From NCBI GenBank assembly GCA_022822545.1, contig JAJEBE010000040.1, positions 1-64,000 of the forward strand: DNA of 64,000 nt, in the 5' to 3' direction. The stretch's first letter is position 1. Each line of letters opens with the position of its first letter. Source of the stretch: Anaerolineae bacterium (lineage in GTDB: Bacteria; Chloroflexota; Anaerolineae; Aggregatilineales; Phototrophicaceae). The notes beneath the pieces are model-generated. The model was not told where the DNA came from, searched no databases, and saw only the letters and a program-made list of their open reading frames with translations. Below, one piece after another: positions 1 through 9,925 of the stretch. The position numbers and the translations under genes were made by a program.

Positions 1-2
1 AT

Positions 3-707
3 CCATTAAACCCCCCCCCCCCCCCCCCCCCCGCGCGCCCAATTCATACTCATTCGCCGCCCAAATATGAAGACTGCGACCTGCGCCTTGGCGCCATCGG
101 CGTCATTTGCCGCCCGAGAATTCAACCGCCTGAGATCTATATCTACCGAATTACGCCGCAAAGCGAGGGCGTCTTCGTTCTCGCGGTCACTCAGCCCCAG
201 GTCGAAGCGCTTGAGGCTGGCTTTGTCGCCTGCTCCGCCGATGGCCGGGTGGCGGTGCGCACCGGATTGCCAACTGAACTGGGCTCGCAATTTGAGCGGA
301 GTCCCAAATACCACGCCGAGCTGCTTGTGCCGCGGCGCTACATAGTCGTGTCCAAAGGTCCCAATGTCGAGGGCAAGGTGAATCATGTGGTGCTTGACCA
401 TGCGCTGGATGGGCAAGTCTTCGGCATCCTGACTACATTCGGCGGTCCGCCGGGCGCGTCTTGCCGCAGCGGCTCTTCCAGCGCTGCGCCATCCGGTCAG
501 AAATCACAAGCATGGCGTCCCATCCCGGTACAGACGCAGCCAGCCCAAGCCGACGGCTCGCTCATTCACATCGTTCGGGAGGGCGAAACAGCCAGCGCGA
601 TCGCGCTCGCTTATCAAGTCGCGCTGGCCGACATCATCAAAGCCAATTCGCTTTCTGACCAGGGCGATCTAATCAGAGTGGGCCAAAGGCTGAAAATCAG
701 GGAATAA
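3..707 (+). CDS. LysM-domain protein, 5' end cut by the window edge
   Basis: The reading frame is open from the first in-frame codon of the window to a TAA at 705-707, so the start lies outside. The last ~46 residues form a LysM domain (HIVREGETASAIALAYQV ... IRVGQRLKIRE), a peptidoglycan or chitin binding module usually found in exported proteins. The preceding ~185 residues, which contain several Cys and a Pro/Ser/Gln-rich stretch just before LysM, are not recognised. The visible 5' end runs through a 22-base C tract that would encode a proline run, so that part may be misassembled or length-variable. A shorter GTG start at 249 is possible, but the upstream codons read as sensible protein. 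It ends 5 bp from the convergent polyphosphate kinase gene. Confidence 0.6.
   Translation, partial: PLNPPPPPPPARPIHTHSPPKYEDCDLRLGAIGVICRPRIQPPEIYIYRITPQSEGVFVLAVTQPQVEALEAGFVACSADGRVAVRTGLPTELGSQFERSPKYHAELLVPRRYIVVSKGPNVEGKVNHVVLDHALDGQVFGILTTFGGPPGASCRSGSSSAAPSGQKSQAWRPIPVQTQPAQADGSLIHIVREGETASAIALAYQVALADIIKANSLSDQGDLIRVGQRLKIRE
11..32. repeat. C22 homopolymer tract
   Basis: An uninterrupted run of 22 C lies at the left edge, inside the frame of the LysM protein where it would encode proline. It is one of three long G/C homopolymers in the window. It may be a slipped-strand (phase-variable) tract or a sequencing or assembly artefact at a contig junction. Confidence 0.85.
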
Positions 708-712
708 GCCAG

Positions 713-2854
713 CTAATCAGGCGTGTCGCAGAGGCCGAAGCTGTCCTGCATGAAGGCCACATGGGAATCAAAGGCGCTCATATCGACCGTATCCCAGCAG
801 CGCTCATAGCTGCAGTCATTGCGCAGCGCCCAGGAATTCTTTACATCGCTAAGGTCCGTCTGCAAGATGCGCAGCACACGCCACTGAATCCGCGGATCCA
901 GCACTGGAAAGACCACTTCCACGCGGTTGAGCAAGTTGCGCCGCATCACGTCCGCGCTGCCCATATAGACCTGCTGATGCTCGGGCGCGTTGCGGAAATA
1001 ATAGATGCGGCTGTGCTCCAGGTAGCGCCCGACGATGCTCTTGACGCGGATATTCTCGCTCAAGCCCGGCAGGCCCGGCCGCAAGCAGCATAATCCGCGC
1101 ACGATCAAGTCGATTTTCACGCCTGATTGAGATGCCTGATACAGCTTGCGAATCAGGTCGTCTTCCTCCAACTGATTCATCTTGAAGATCAGCCGCGCGT
1201 CCAAGCCCCCCCGCGCCGCCTCGATCTCGTTGTCGATCAAAGCGAGCAGGCTGTTCTTCAAATACTCCGGCGCGACCAGGAGCCGCTTGTATGCCGTCTC
1301 CGGCGCGTATCCGGTGAGCCGATTGAACAGGCGCGACGCATCGTCAGCGATCTGCTCGTTGCTGGTGAACAAACCGATATCGGCGTAGAGCCGCGCCGTC
1401 GTCGCATTATAATTGCCCGTGCCCAGGTGAAGGTAGCGCCGCAGCCCATCCCGCTCCCGCCGGACCACCAGCGACACTTTGGCATGCGTCTTCACCGGCA
1501 ACTCCTCAACGCCATAGATGACATGCACGCCCTTTTCCGCCAGCGCCGTCACCCACTCCAGGTTGTTCTCCTCATCAAAGCGGGCTTTCAACTCCACCAA
1601 AGCTGTGACCTGCTTTTCATTGTCGCGCGCTTCCATCAGCGCGTCGACCACGGGCGAATTCTTGCCTACGCGGTACAGAGTCGTCTTGATCGCCAACACA
1701 TCGGGGTCCCGCGCCGCCCGCTTAAAAAAGTCCTCCACCGGCGAGAAAGAATCGTAGGGATGATGCACAATGACATCCTGCTGGCGAATGACCTCGAAGA
1801 AATCGGCCGACTGGGTAAAGGGCTTCGGCACGCGCGGCGAATAGGCCGGATCCTTTAAGTCCGGGCGATCCAGTTGCAGCAACTCGAAGAGATCGGCCGA
1901 GCCCAATTTCCCGTTGATGCGGAAGACTTGCCGCCTCGACGGCACTTCCAGCGAATCCGTCAAACGCGAGAGCATCCGCTCGCTGATGGCTGCCGGCACA
2001 CTCAAGCGCACCACCAGGCCGAATCGCCGCTCGCGCACACTCTGCTCGATAATCGACTTCACATCGATCAAGTCTTCGTCTTGCTCATGCTCATAGTCGA
2101 TATCGGCATTGCGCAAGATCCTGAAAGGGAAGGCTTCGCGGATCTGCATGCCGGGGAAAAGATCCATCAGGTAATCGGCAATGATGTCTTCCATCCACAA
2201 GAAACGACAACCTTCGTGCTCATCGCCGGTATAACTCTCCAGGACATTTTCCAGGCGGACGAGGCGCGGCAGCGTATCCACCGGCACCTTGACGCGGGCG
2301 AATTCAATCTCGCTCGCCATGTCGCCATGGTTCCGTTCCAGGTAAACGCCCAGGTTGAGGCTCAAGTTGGAAATGAAGGGAAAGGGGCGGGCATGATCCA
2401 CCGCCAGCGGCGTCAACAGCGGGAAGACCTCGGCGCGGAAATACCAACTGATCGCATCGCGCTCGCTCGGGCTGAGGTCGCTGGTCTTGATAAAATAAAC
2501 GCCCTCTTTTTCCAACAGCTCGAAGACTTCCCGCCGCACCCGCCGCTGCCGGGCGATCAAAGCCGACACTTCGTCATGTATCCGCCGCAGCAGTTGCGCC
2601 GGCGTCGTGCCATCGGGCCGCGTCCGCGGGTTGCTCAAAGCCAGCCGCTGAAAATAAGCGCCGACCCGCACCATGTAAAACTCATCGAGATTGTTGCCGA
2701 CGATGGCGATGAACTTGACGCGCTCCAGCAAGGGCGTCGTCTCGTCTTCCGCCAGCGCCAAGACGCGCTTCTGAAAATCTATGGTGCTCAATTCCCGGTT
2801 GATGAAATTCTCGGGCGTCAGTTCCGGCGCCCGTTCTTCCGCTGTCTGTATCAT
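713..2854 (-). CDS. ppk1: Polyphosphate kinase 1
   Basis: The enzyme reversibly polymerises the gamma-phosphate of ATP into inorganic polyphosphate, a phosphate and energy store linked to stress responses. The 713-residue length fits PPK1 (about 690-740). The N-terminus has the family signature FINRELSTIDFQKRVL followed by NNLDEFYMVRVG. The catalytic part contains KTHAKVSLVVRR and, about 20 residues later, YLHLGTGNYN, matching the two conserved histidine regions of E. coli PPK (first His autophosphorylated). It stands alone: no exopolyphosphatase or phosphate-transport gene is adjacent. The start ATG at 2854 is placed by N-terminal homology; no strong ribosome binding site is visible. Confidence 0.95.
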   Translation of the reverse strand: MIQTAEERAPELTPENFINRELSTIDFQKRVLALAEDETTPLLERVKFIAIVGNNLDEFYMVRVGAYFQRLALSNPRTRPDGTTPAQLLRRIHDEVSALIARQRRVRREVFELLEKEGVYFIKTSDLSPSERDAISWYFRAEVFPLLTPLAVDHARPFPFISNLSLNLGVYLERNHGDMASEIEFARVKVPVDTLPRLVRLENVLESYTGDEHEGCRFLWMEDIIADYLMDLFPGMQIREAFPFRILRNADIDYEHEQDEDLIDVKSIIEQSVRERRFGLVVRLSVPAAISERMLSRLTDSLEVPSRRQVFRINGKLGSADLFELLQLDRPDLKDPAYSPRVPKPFTQSADFFEVIRQQDVIVHHPYDSFSPVEDFFKRAARDPDVLAIKTTLYRVGKNSPVVDALMEARDNEKQVTALVELKARFDEENNLEWVTALAEKGVHVIYGVEELPVKTHAKVSLVVRRERDGLRRYLHLGTGNYNATTARLYADIGLFTSNEQIADDASRLFNRLTGYAPETAYKRLLVAPEYLKNSLLALIDNEIEAARGGLDARLIFKMNQLEEDDLIRKLYQASQSGVKIDLIVRGLCCLRPGLPGLSENIRVKSIVGRYLEHSRIYYFRNAPEHQQVYMGSADVMRRNLLNRVEVVFPVLDPRIQWRVLRILQTDLSDVKNSWALRNDCSYERCWDTVDMSAFDSHVAFMQDSFGLCDTPD

Positions 2855-2970
2855 GTCGCCGTTCTAATGCTATTGCAGAGTCGATAATCGCCACAGCCAA
2901 ATGATACTGTAAGATTCGCAGATTTGCGACAGCTATCGTGGAGCGGTGAAAACAGATTAGATGGCGAATT

Positions 2971-3040
2971 GTAGGGGCGATTTATCAAATTGCCCGAAAA
3001 TATACCTGGGAAGGCGGGCGACATGATATGTCGCCCCTAC
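2971..3040. repeat. Palindromic interspersed element, copy 1 (most complete)
   Basis: The element begins with GTAGGGGCGA (2971-2980) and ends with its exact reverse complement TCGCCCCTAC (3031-3040). The right half is a hairpin, GGGCGACAT-GAT-ATGTCGCCC (3016-3036). Four related copies occur near 24.6, 35.0, 44.7 and 53.6 kb. It occupies the 374-bp gap between ppk and the next gene. The rest of the gap holds no credible gene, only a TTTGCGGTGAA-type stretch near 3115-3126. Confidence 0.75.
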
Positions 3041-3228
3041 AACGAACTTGTTGTTTTAGGTTATTTTGTTGGATCTACTGAAAGCGCAGAGTTTATAAGA
3101 AAACAATTTTGTGTCTTTGCGGTGAAAATAATTTGCTGCAATTGCTCCGCTTCGCCGGCTGGCAAGCGCAACCGCCGCGGCAGATTTCGCGTATACTATG
3201 ACAATGCAAAGGACGGAGGCAAGTCGGT

Positions 3229-3567
3229 ATGAAATTCAAGATCGGCGTTGGGATTGCCCTGGCATTGGTCATCGTGCTCCTGCTCTTGCCCGGCATGCTG
3301 GGCCGGCTGATCGGCCTGGTGATATCGCTGGCGGTATGGGCGTCCAGCGGCTACCTGGCGGGCAAGCTGCTGCAAGGCCGCGGCTACGGATTGGTCGGCA
3401 ATATCGTGCTGGGCATCGTCGGCGGCTTCGTCGGTTCGCTGCTGGTGACGCTGTTTGGCATCACCGGTTTGGTCAAGCTGCCCTTCATCGGCGGCATCCT
3501 GGTCGGCGCGTTGGGTTCGGCGGTGGTGGTGGTCGTGGCGGGTCTGCTGGGGGATGAGGGGGAGTGA
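3229..3567 (+). CDS. Small glycine-rich membrane protein, GlsB/YeaQ/YmgE-like
   Basis: This 112-residue protein is almost entirely hydrophobic, with about three membrane segments. The glycine spacing GYLAGKLLQGRGYGLVGNIV followed by GGFVGSLL resembles the GlsB/YeaQ/YmgE (transglycosylase-associated, name historical) family of stress-induced inner-membrane proteins, whose molecular role is unclear. That family is usually about 80-90 residues; here an extra N-terminal membrane helix is present. A GGAGG sequence lies about 10 bases before the ATG. It is monocistronic and ends in an acidic GDEGE tail. Confidence 0.6.
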   Translation: MKFKIGVGIALALVIVLLLLPGMLGRLIGLVISLAVWASSGYLAGKLLQGRGYGLVGNIVLGIVGGFVGSLLVTLFGITGLVKLPFIGGILVGALGSAVVVVVAGLLGDEGE

Positions 3568-3633
3568 TTGACCAATACGCTAGTATCAGTCATAATTAGG
3601 TCGTTAGTGATTTGAAGGACGAGGGGAATACCG

Positions 3634-3906
3634 TTGGAACAGAATGTACAGTTTTTCATTACAGTCGGCACAGTAATTGCCGTTTTTCTGTGGCTGCGGA
3701 ATGACATCAATCGCCTCGGCGCGAAGATCGATCGCGTAAATGATTCGCTGAAAGGCGACATCAACAATCTACGGAGCGAGGTTAACTCTGTGCGCGGCGA
3801 GGTTACCTCATTGCGCGGGGAGGTCGCGTCACTGCGAGAGTCGCTCGCTTGGCTGCGCGGTCGGCTGGGATACGGTGATGCGAACCCGGATGATAGTACG
3901 CAATAA
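3634..3906 (+). CDS. Small membrane-anchored coiled-coil protein, unknown function
   Basis: A 90-residue ORF starts with TTG six bases after GAGGGGA (3621-3627), which decides this start. Residues about 4-21 form one membrane helix. The rest is a heptad-like coiled coil with near-tandem repeats (NLRSEVNSVRGEVTSLRGEV), followed by a charged tail. Proteins of this design often oligomerise beside the membrane, but nothing in the sequence identifies a partner. It may be a diverged relative of small coiled-coil proteins annotated from phages and plasmids; the function is unknown. Confidence 0.5.
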   Translation: MEQNVQFFITVGTVIAVFLWLRNDINRLGAKIDRVNDSLKGDINNLRSEVNSVRGEVTSLRGEVASLRESLAWLRGRLGYGDANPDDSTQ

Positions 3907-3940
3907 CTATTCGAGCCTTTCCGTGACTTGCTCTTCCTAA

Positions 3941-4180
3941 TCAATTTTCATCATTGGCTAACAGGCCTGTTTCCCGCAAGAGCAGGGACTTTAACGCATC
4001 TCCGGCGTGACGCAGTCCTTCGGCGTAGCCTCGCTCGTAAGCGCAATAAGCACATTTGTGCCGCCCACTCTTACCTTTATCGCCAGCCTGGCTAAACGGC
4101 AAATCCAACATGATGTGATCTAGCGGCTTCCGATTAAGCGCTTGCCTGTGCTTTGCGCATGAATTTTTCTCATTTGCCAT
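3941..4180 (-). CDS. Small CxxC protein downstream of the DNA methyltransferase
   Basis: The 79-residue protein carries a HKCAYCAYERGY motif plus an N-terminal CAKH, so one C-x2-C pair is available for a small metal site. The family is not recognised. GGGGAG sits 7 bases before the ATG (the CTCCCC at 4191-4196 on the + strand), and the start lies 14 bases after the methyltransferase stop, so it is probably co-transcribed with that enzyme. It could be an accessory factor or a tiny nuclease subunit of a restriction-modification locus. This is inferred from position only: no nuclease motif is visible. Confidence 0.5.
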   Translation of the reverse strand: MANEKNSCAKHRQALNRKPLDHIMLDLPFSQAGDKGKSGRHKCAYCAYERGYAEGLRHAGDALKSLLLRETGLLANDEN

Positions 4181-4194
4181 TTTTGTTCTCCCCT

Positions 4195-5126
<932 letters not shown>

Positions 5127-5320
5127 TCATAGAACTCTGTGAAGAAGGGCGGTGTCTGCGCGCCTCTCGGTGGCAAGGAAGACTCGCACACTTGATCTAT
5201 ATGATCATTTTCCCCGCCTGTCAAGCGCGGCAAAAAATCCCAGAATCCAAATCCTATATCATTTATGGTATACTTCCCGACTTATACTGAATTGAGCGCA
5301 TGACAATCCAAGGAAACTGC

Positions 5321-6352
5321 ATGGGTTCACCTGACAAAAACATGCTCCTCGACTGGTATCGGCAGATGGTCCTCATTCGAGAATTCGAAGAGACCTGCCA
5401 TCGGCTCTACGAAGAGAAGCGCATCACCGGCGTCTACCTGCATCTCTACAGCGGCCACGAAGCCAGCGGCGTCGGCTCGATGGCGGCGCTGCGGAAGACC
5501 GACCACGTCATCACCGCTTATCGCGATCATGGCATCGCCCTCATCCTGGGCATGGATCCCAAGGCGGTCATGGCGGAGATGATGGGCAAGAAAACCGGCA
5601 GCAGCGGCGGCAAAGGCGGCTCCATGCACCTGGCGTCGAAGGATCACAATTTCTGGGGCGGTTACGCCATCGTCGGCGGTCATCTGCCCTTGGCAGCCGG
5701 CATTGCCCTGGAAGCGCGCTACAACGGCAAAGACGATGTCACCATGACTTACGTCGGCGATGGCGCCACCAACAACGGCTACTTCCACGAATCGCTGAAC
5801 ATGAGCGCCATCTGGGACCTGCCCGTCATCTGGATCATCGAGAACAACGGCTATGGCATGGGCACCGAGGTCGAGCGGGCCAGCGGGCAAACCGAACTGT
5901 ATCGCAAGGCTGAGGCCTACGGCATCAAGAGCTTCGGCCGGGTTGACGCGCAGAACGCGCTGGAGGTCTACGCCGTCGCTTCGAAGGCGGTCGAGTACGC
6001 GCGGGAAAATGGTCCCGCCGTCATCGAGCACGTCACCTATCGCTATCGCGGGCACGGCGTCTCCGACAAACAATACGACGCCCGCGAGGATATGTCGGCC
6101 GAACTGAAAGAGTGGATGGCGACGCGCGAGCCGATCAAGATACTGCGGGACTGCATTGAAGAAATGCACGGAGACGTCAGCGAGATGCTGGCGCGGCATG
6201 AAGCGGATGCGAAGCGCATCGTGGCGGAATCGGTCAAATTCGCCGAGTCAAGCGAACTGCCAAGCAGCAGACAGGAATTATTACGGAATACCTATGTGCC
6301 GTCCGAGCTGGTGCATAAGACCGCGCAGAGCATCGGCGCCGGCATCGATTGA
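5321..6352 (+). CDS. pdhA: 2-oxoacid (pyruvate/acetoin-type) dehydrogenase E1 alpha subunit
   Basis: This is the thiamine-diphosphate subunit of a heterotetrameric 2-oxoacid dehydrogenase E1, which decarboxylates pyruvate or a related oxoacid and passes the acyl group to lipoyl-E2. Signature stretches are YSGHEASGVG, YRDHG, GGKGGSMH and the ThDP/Mg motif GDGATNNGYFHESLN ending in ENNGYGMGT. An in-frame ATG exists at 5300, but AAGGA lies 6 bases before the ATG at 5321, so the 343-residue form is preferred. E1 beta follows after 18 bp and E2 overlaps into the same operon. Pyruvate, acetoin or branched-chain oxoacid specificity cannot be separated by eye. Confidence 0.92.
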   Translation: MGSPDKNMLLDWYRQMVLIREFEETCHRLYEEKRITGVYLHLYSGHEASGVGSMAALRKTDHVITAYRDHGIALILGMDPKAVMAEMMGKKTGSSGGKGGSMHLASKDHNFWGGYAIVGGHLPLAAGIALEARYNGKDDVTMTYVGDGATNNGYFHESLNMSAIWDLPVIWIIENNGYGMGTEVERASGQTELYRKAEAYGIKSFGRVDAQNALEVYAVASKAVEYARENGPAVIEHVTYRYRGHGVSDKQYDAREDMSAELKEWMATREPIKILRDCIEEMHGDVSEMLARHEADAKRIVAESVKFAESSELPSSRQELLRNTYVPSELVHKTAQSIGAGID

Positions 6353-6370
6353 AGGAATCAAGGATATATC

Positions 6371-7357
6371 ATGGCAGCTAGAAATGTCGCCATGCGGGAA
6401 GCGATCCGCCGGGCGCTAAGAGAAGAAATGCAGCGCGACGAGAACGTCTTCGTCATGGGCGAAGAGGTCGCCTACTGGCAGGGCACACACCGTGTCACGC
6501 GCGGCTTCCTGGAAGAATTTGGCGAGCGCCGCGTCCGCGATACGCCCATCAGCGAGATGGCGATCGGCGGCGTCGCTGTTGGCGCGGCTATGGCGGGCTT
6601 GCGCCCGGTGGCCGAATTCATGACGATCAACTTCGCCTTCCTGGCGCTGGACGCCATCGCCAATCACGCCGCCAAAGTGCGCTACTTCTTCGATGGCATG
6701 TTCAAGGTCCCGCTGGTCTACCGCGCGGCGAGCGGCTGGGGCAATCAAGCCACCGCCTCGCACTCGCACGCGCCCGAGCCCATCTTCGCCCATTTCCCGG
6801 GCCTCTACGTCGGTTGCCCTTCCAATTCGCTGGACGCCTACGGCATGCTCAAAGCTTCCATCCGCGATGACAATCCGGTCCTCTTCACCGAGAGCATTGC
6901 CTTGTATCCCAAGCCAAGTCCGATGCCCGACGACCTGGATGAGGATAGCCTGATTCCCATCGGCAAAGGCGATATCAAACGCGAAGGCAGCGATGTCACG
7001 CTGGTGGCTTATGCCCGCGGCGTCGACTGGGCGCTGCAGGCGGCGCGGAACTTGGCGCGCGATGGCGTCGACGCGGAAGTGGTCGACCTGCGCTGGCTGC
7101 GTCCGCTGGATATGGCGCTGGTCTACGACAGCTTCAAGAAGACCAACCGCTGCGTCATCGTGGAAGAATCGCTGCCGATGTACAGCTTCGGGGGGGAGAT
7201 CGCCGCGCTGCTGCAAGAGAACATGTTCGATTATATGGACGCGCCGATCAAGCGGGTCGCCGCCGAAGATGTGCCCCTGCCCTATTCGAAGGAGATTGAA
7301 CTGCTGGCCCTGCCAAACGCGCAGAAGGTCGTCGATGCGGTCAAGGAGATCCTGTAA
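6371..7357 (+). CDS. pdhB: 2-oxoacid dehydrogenase E1 beta subunit
   Basis: The transketolase-like beta chain of the E1 component pairs with the upstream alpha subunit to form the ThDP active site. It starts with AREAIRRALREEM-like sequence and has the conserved FVMGEEVAYWQGTHRVTRG, DTPISEMAIGGVAVGAAM and VIVEESLPMYSFGGEIAALL stretches. The 328-residue length is normal. AAGGA about 10 bases before the ATG serves as the ribosome binding site. Its TAA at 7355-7357 abuts the E2 start at 7358, indicating translational coupling. Confidence 0.93.
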   Translation: MAARNVAMREAIRRALREEMQRDENVFVMGEEVAYWQGTHRVTRGFLEEFGERRVRDTPISEMAIGGVAVGAAMAGLRPVAEFMTINFAFLALDAIANHAAKVRYFFDGMFKVPLVYRAASGWGNQATASHSHAPEPIFAHFPGLYVGCPSNSLDAYGMLKASIRDDNPVLFTESIALYPKPSPMPDDLDEDSLIPIGKGDIKREGSDVTLVAYARGVDWALQAARNLARDGVDAEVVDLRWLRPLDMALVYDSFKKTNRCVIVEESLPMYSFGGEIAALLQENMFDYMDAPIKRVAAEDVPLPYSKEIELLALPNAQKVVDAVKEIL

Positions 7358-8605
7358 ATGGCGCATGAAGTCAAGCTCACCATGGATGGCCTGCTGATCA
7401 ACTGGCTCAAGGATGTCGGCGACGCCGTCAACGCGGGCGACATCATTGCCGAATTCGAAGCCGACAAAGCGACGGTCGAGATTGAAGCCGGCAGCGCGGG
7501 TCAGCTCCTGGAGTTGCGCGCGGAGCCGGGCGACGAAGTCGGCGAAGGCACTGTGATTGCGGTCATTGGCGCAACCGGCGAAAGCACTGAGCCAGCGCCA
7601 TCAGAGACGGCAAATCAGCCCCCGGAAAAAGACGGGAAGTGGACGCAAAAGGACGGGAAAACTGCGGGAAATGGCCGGACAATCACTGAAGATGGGCGGA
7701 TAAAAGCATCGCCCCTGGCGCGCCGCATCGCCGCGGACAAGGGCATCGACCTGGGGCGCGTGACTGGCTCCGGCCCCGGCGGCCGTATCGTCAAAGCGGA
7801 TATCGAAAACTTCAAGGCGACGCCGCAATTGCCGCCCCTGCCGGCAGCGCCGCCCGCCGCGACTGTCGGTCAAGCCACTTGGGGCAAGCTCCCCGACGCC
7901 GAGGTCGAGGTCATCCCGCTCTCGCGCATGCGCCGAGCCATCGCCGATGGCACCGTCCGCAGCAAGAGCAACACGCCCCATTTCTACGTCACGGTCGAGG
8001 CGGATGTGGCGCCGCTGCTGGCTTTGCGCGCGGAGATCAACCAGGCGCTGGCGGAGCGCGGCATCAAAGTCAGCGTGAACGACATGCTGATTAAGGCGCT
8101 GGCGCTGACGCTGCGGGCTTTCCCCAACTTGAATACGCATTATTACGGCGACCGCTTCGTTCGGCACGAGCGCGTCAATATCGGCATCGCTGTCGCCTTG
8201 CCCGATAATGGCCTAGTCAATGTGGTCTGCCATGATGCCGACAAGATCGCGCTGAGCGAGATGGCGGCCGATAACAAGGCGATGTACGAACGGGCGCGGG
8301 GCGGGCGCATCAAGCCGGACGACATCCGCGGCGCCACTTTCACCATCAGCAACATGGGACCTTTTAACATCAAGGACTTCTCGGCGATCATAAGCACGCC
8401 GGAAGCGGGCATCCTGGCGGTGTCATCGGCGTTGCGGGTGCCGGTCGTGCAGGCGGATGGGACGCTGGGCGTCGGCAGTCGCATGAATATGACCTTGAGC
8501 GTCGATCATCGCGTCAGCAACGGCGCTGAGGGCGCGCAGTTCTTGAATCACTTGCGCGACCTGATCGAGAATCCGCTGGGGCTGCTGGATTTGTCGGCGG
8601 TCTGA
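7358..8605 (+). CDS. pdhC: Dihydrolipoamide acyltransferase E2, with Asn in the HxxxDG position
   Basis: The E2 core transfers the acyl group from lipoamide to CoA. Residues 1-75 are a single lipoyl domain with the lipoylated lysine in EADKATVE. Residues about 112-150 form the E1/E3-binding domain (IKASPLARRIAADKGIDL, GSGPGGRIVKADI). The rest is the catalytic domain. The active-site histidine is present (H384 in DHRVSNGA), but the usual HxxxDG Asp is Asn388. That Asp is conserved in most E2 enzymes, so activity or specificity may be altered. The linkers are Pro/Ala/Lys rich. No E3 (lipoamide dehydrogenase) gene follows, so E3 must be encoded elsewhere. Confidence 0.92.
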   Translation: MAHEVKLTMDGLLINWLKDVGDAVNAGDIIAEFEADKATVEIEAGSAGQLLELRAEPGDEVGEGTVIAVIGATGESTEPAPSETANQPPEKDGKWTQKDGKTAGNGRTITEDGRIKASPLARRIAADKGIDLGRVTGSGPGGRIVKADIENFKATPQLPPLPAAPPAATVGQATWGKLPDAEVEVIPLSRMRRAIADGTVRSKSNTPHFYVTVEADVAPLLALRAEINQALAERGIKVSVNDMLIKALALTLRAFPNLNTHYYGDRFVRHERVNIGIAVALPDNGLVNVVCHDADKIALSEMAADNKAMYERARGGRIKPDDIRGATFTISNMGPFNIKDFSAIISTPEAGILAVSSALRVPVVQADGTLGVGSRMNMTLSVDHRVSNGAEGAQFLNHLRDLIENPLGLLDLSAV

Positions 8606-8630
8606 GGCAGCATGAATAGCAAGACCGCAA

Positions 8631-9827
8631 ATGCGGTTTGATAATGAAGTGAATCTGACTGAACAGCAGTCTTCTCACAAGCGTGAGCATGGACCGCGCG
8701 TCCTGATCGTCGAGTCGCTGTATCATCCCGAGGAATTGCAGGCTGACATTCAAGGACTGCCGCCCGGCAGCCCGGTCCCGCTTTTTCCGCGCAGCATGGC
8801 TCAGTACGCTTGGGCGCGGGCGATGCGCGGGGCCGGTTGCCGGCTGGAGGTCTTCTGGCGCAACCTGCCGGGTTTTGGCGCCAGGGATATCAGCCGCTTG
8901 CGCAGCAGCGTGTATCGCAGCGGACTGAGTCCGGGCAAGATCGCCGCCGCCTTGATTCGCCGCTTTCCGCCGCAACTCAACCCCGACCTGCGGCGTCGGA
9001 ATCAACTGTTGCTGGCGCAGGCGGCCCGCTTTGGACCCGATATTATCTGGCACTCCGGCGGCAACCGCGAGATCTTGCCGGCGACTTTGGCGCGCCTCAA
9101 AGACGAGCATGACTGCAAAATCGTATACAGCAACGGCGATTCGCCAATCGTCTTTTCTCATGCTATCGAGCGCGCTGCCGCCCCGTTGTACGATCTGGTT
9201 CTGGTCAACGATTATTATCACGGCATGCAGTGGCGAGAATTGGGCGCGCCGCGGGTGGAGTGCCTGCCGGGCGTCGGCGTGGATCCCGAACTGCATTATC
9301 CCCAGCCGATTGGCGATGCGCCCGGCGCATACCTCTGCGATATCGGTTTCGTCGGCACCTTGACGCCGGACAATTTGTACAGCGAGCGGGTGGCGGCGCT
9401 GACGAGCTTGGCGGAGTTTGACCTGGGCGTCTGGAGCGTGCACGAGGTTCCAGCGAGCTTGCAGCCTCACTATCGAGGACCGGCGCTGGGCGAGCGGATG
9501 CTGCAGATATTGTCGTCGGTGAAGATCAGCATCAATGTTCACGGCGATTTTATGCGTTATGGGGGCAATATGCGCCTGTTTGAATGCGCCGGCTTGGGGA
9601 CTTTTCAGTTGGTGGATGACAGGCCGGGCGTGCATGAGTGGTTCGTTGATGGCGAGCACCTGGTCACGTTCCGCGACCACGAGGACTTGCGGGAGAAGGC
9701 GCGTTATTACCTGGCGCATGATGAGGAGCGGGAGCGGATTGCGGCGGCGGCGCGGGCGCATGTCTTGGCGCATCATCGTTATGATCAGCGGCTGGCGCGG
9801 GTGTTTGAGTTGTTGGGGGAGGGGTGA
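8631..9827 (+). CDS. CgeB-like glycosyltransferase
   Basis: A 398-residue cytoplasmic protein with a GT-B-like layout: an N-terminal Rossmann half (PRVLIVESLYHP ... PDIIWHSGGNREILP) and a C-terminal half with LGAPRVECLPGVGVDPELHYP, CDIGFVGTLTPDN and a donor-site region NVHGDFMRYGGNMRLFECAGLG. This last stretch, with FVDGEHLVTF after it, matches the CgeB/Glyco_trans_1_2 group of enzymes found in spore-coat and surface polysaccharide clusters. The acceptor is unknown. It follows the E2 gene by 25 bp but has no functional link to it. No good ribosome binding site precedes the ATG, so a nearby alternative start is possible. Confidence 0.7.
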   Translation: MRFDNEVNLTEQQSSHKREHGPRVLIVESLYHPEELQADIQGLPPGSPVPLFPRSMAQYAWARAMRGAGCRLEVFWRNLPGFGARDISRLRSSVYRSGLSPGKIAAALIRRFPPQLNPDLRRRNQLLLAQAARFGPDIIWHSGGNREILPATLARLKDEHDCKIVYSNGDSPIVFSHAIERAAAPLYDLVLVNDYYHGMQWRELGAPRVECLPGVGVDPELHYPQPIGDAPGAYLCDIGFVGTLTPDNLYSERVAALTSLAEFDLGVWSVHEVPASLQPHYRGPALGERMLQILSSVKISINVHGDFMRYGGNMRLFECAGLGTFQLVDDRPGVHEWFVDGEHLVTFRDHEDLREKARYYLAHDEERERIAAAARAHVLAHHRYDQRLARVFELLGEG

Positions 9828-9925
9828 AGAGAATGTAAAGATTGAGCGTGACCGTTGACAAAGCAATGGGTACAATTGTCGTAGGAATCGAATTCCATCC
9901 CGCTCAATCGAAACAGGGAGACACA

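Noticed and set aside
1874-2887. 337-codon + strand ORF over ppk1
   Set aside because: Antisense to the PPK catalytic region; low-complexity His/Gln/Arg-rich translation typical of a shadow frame.
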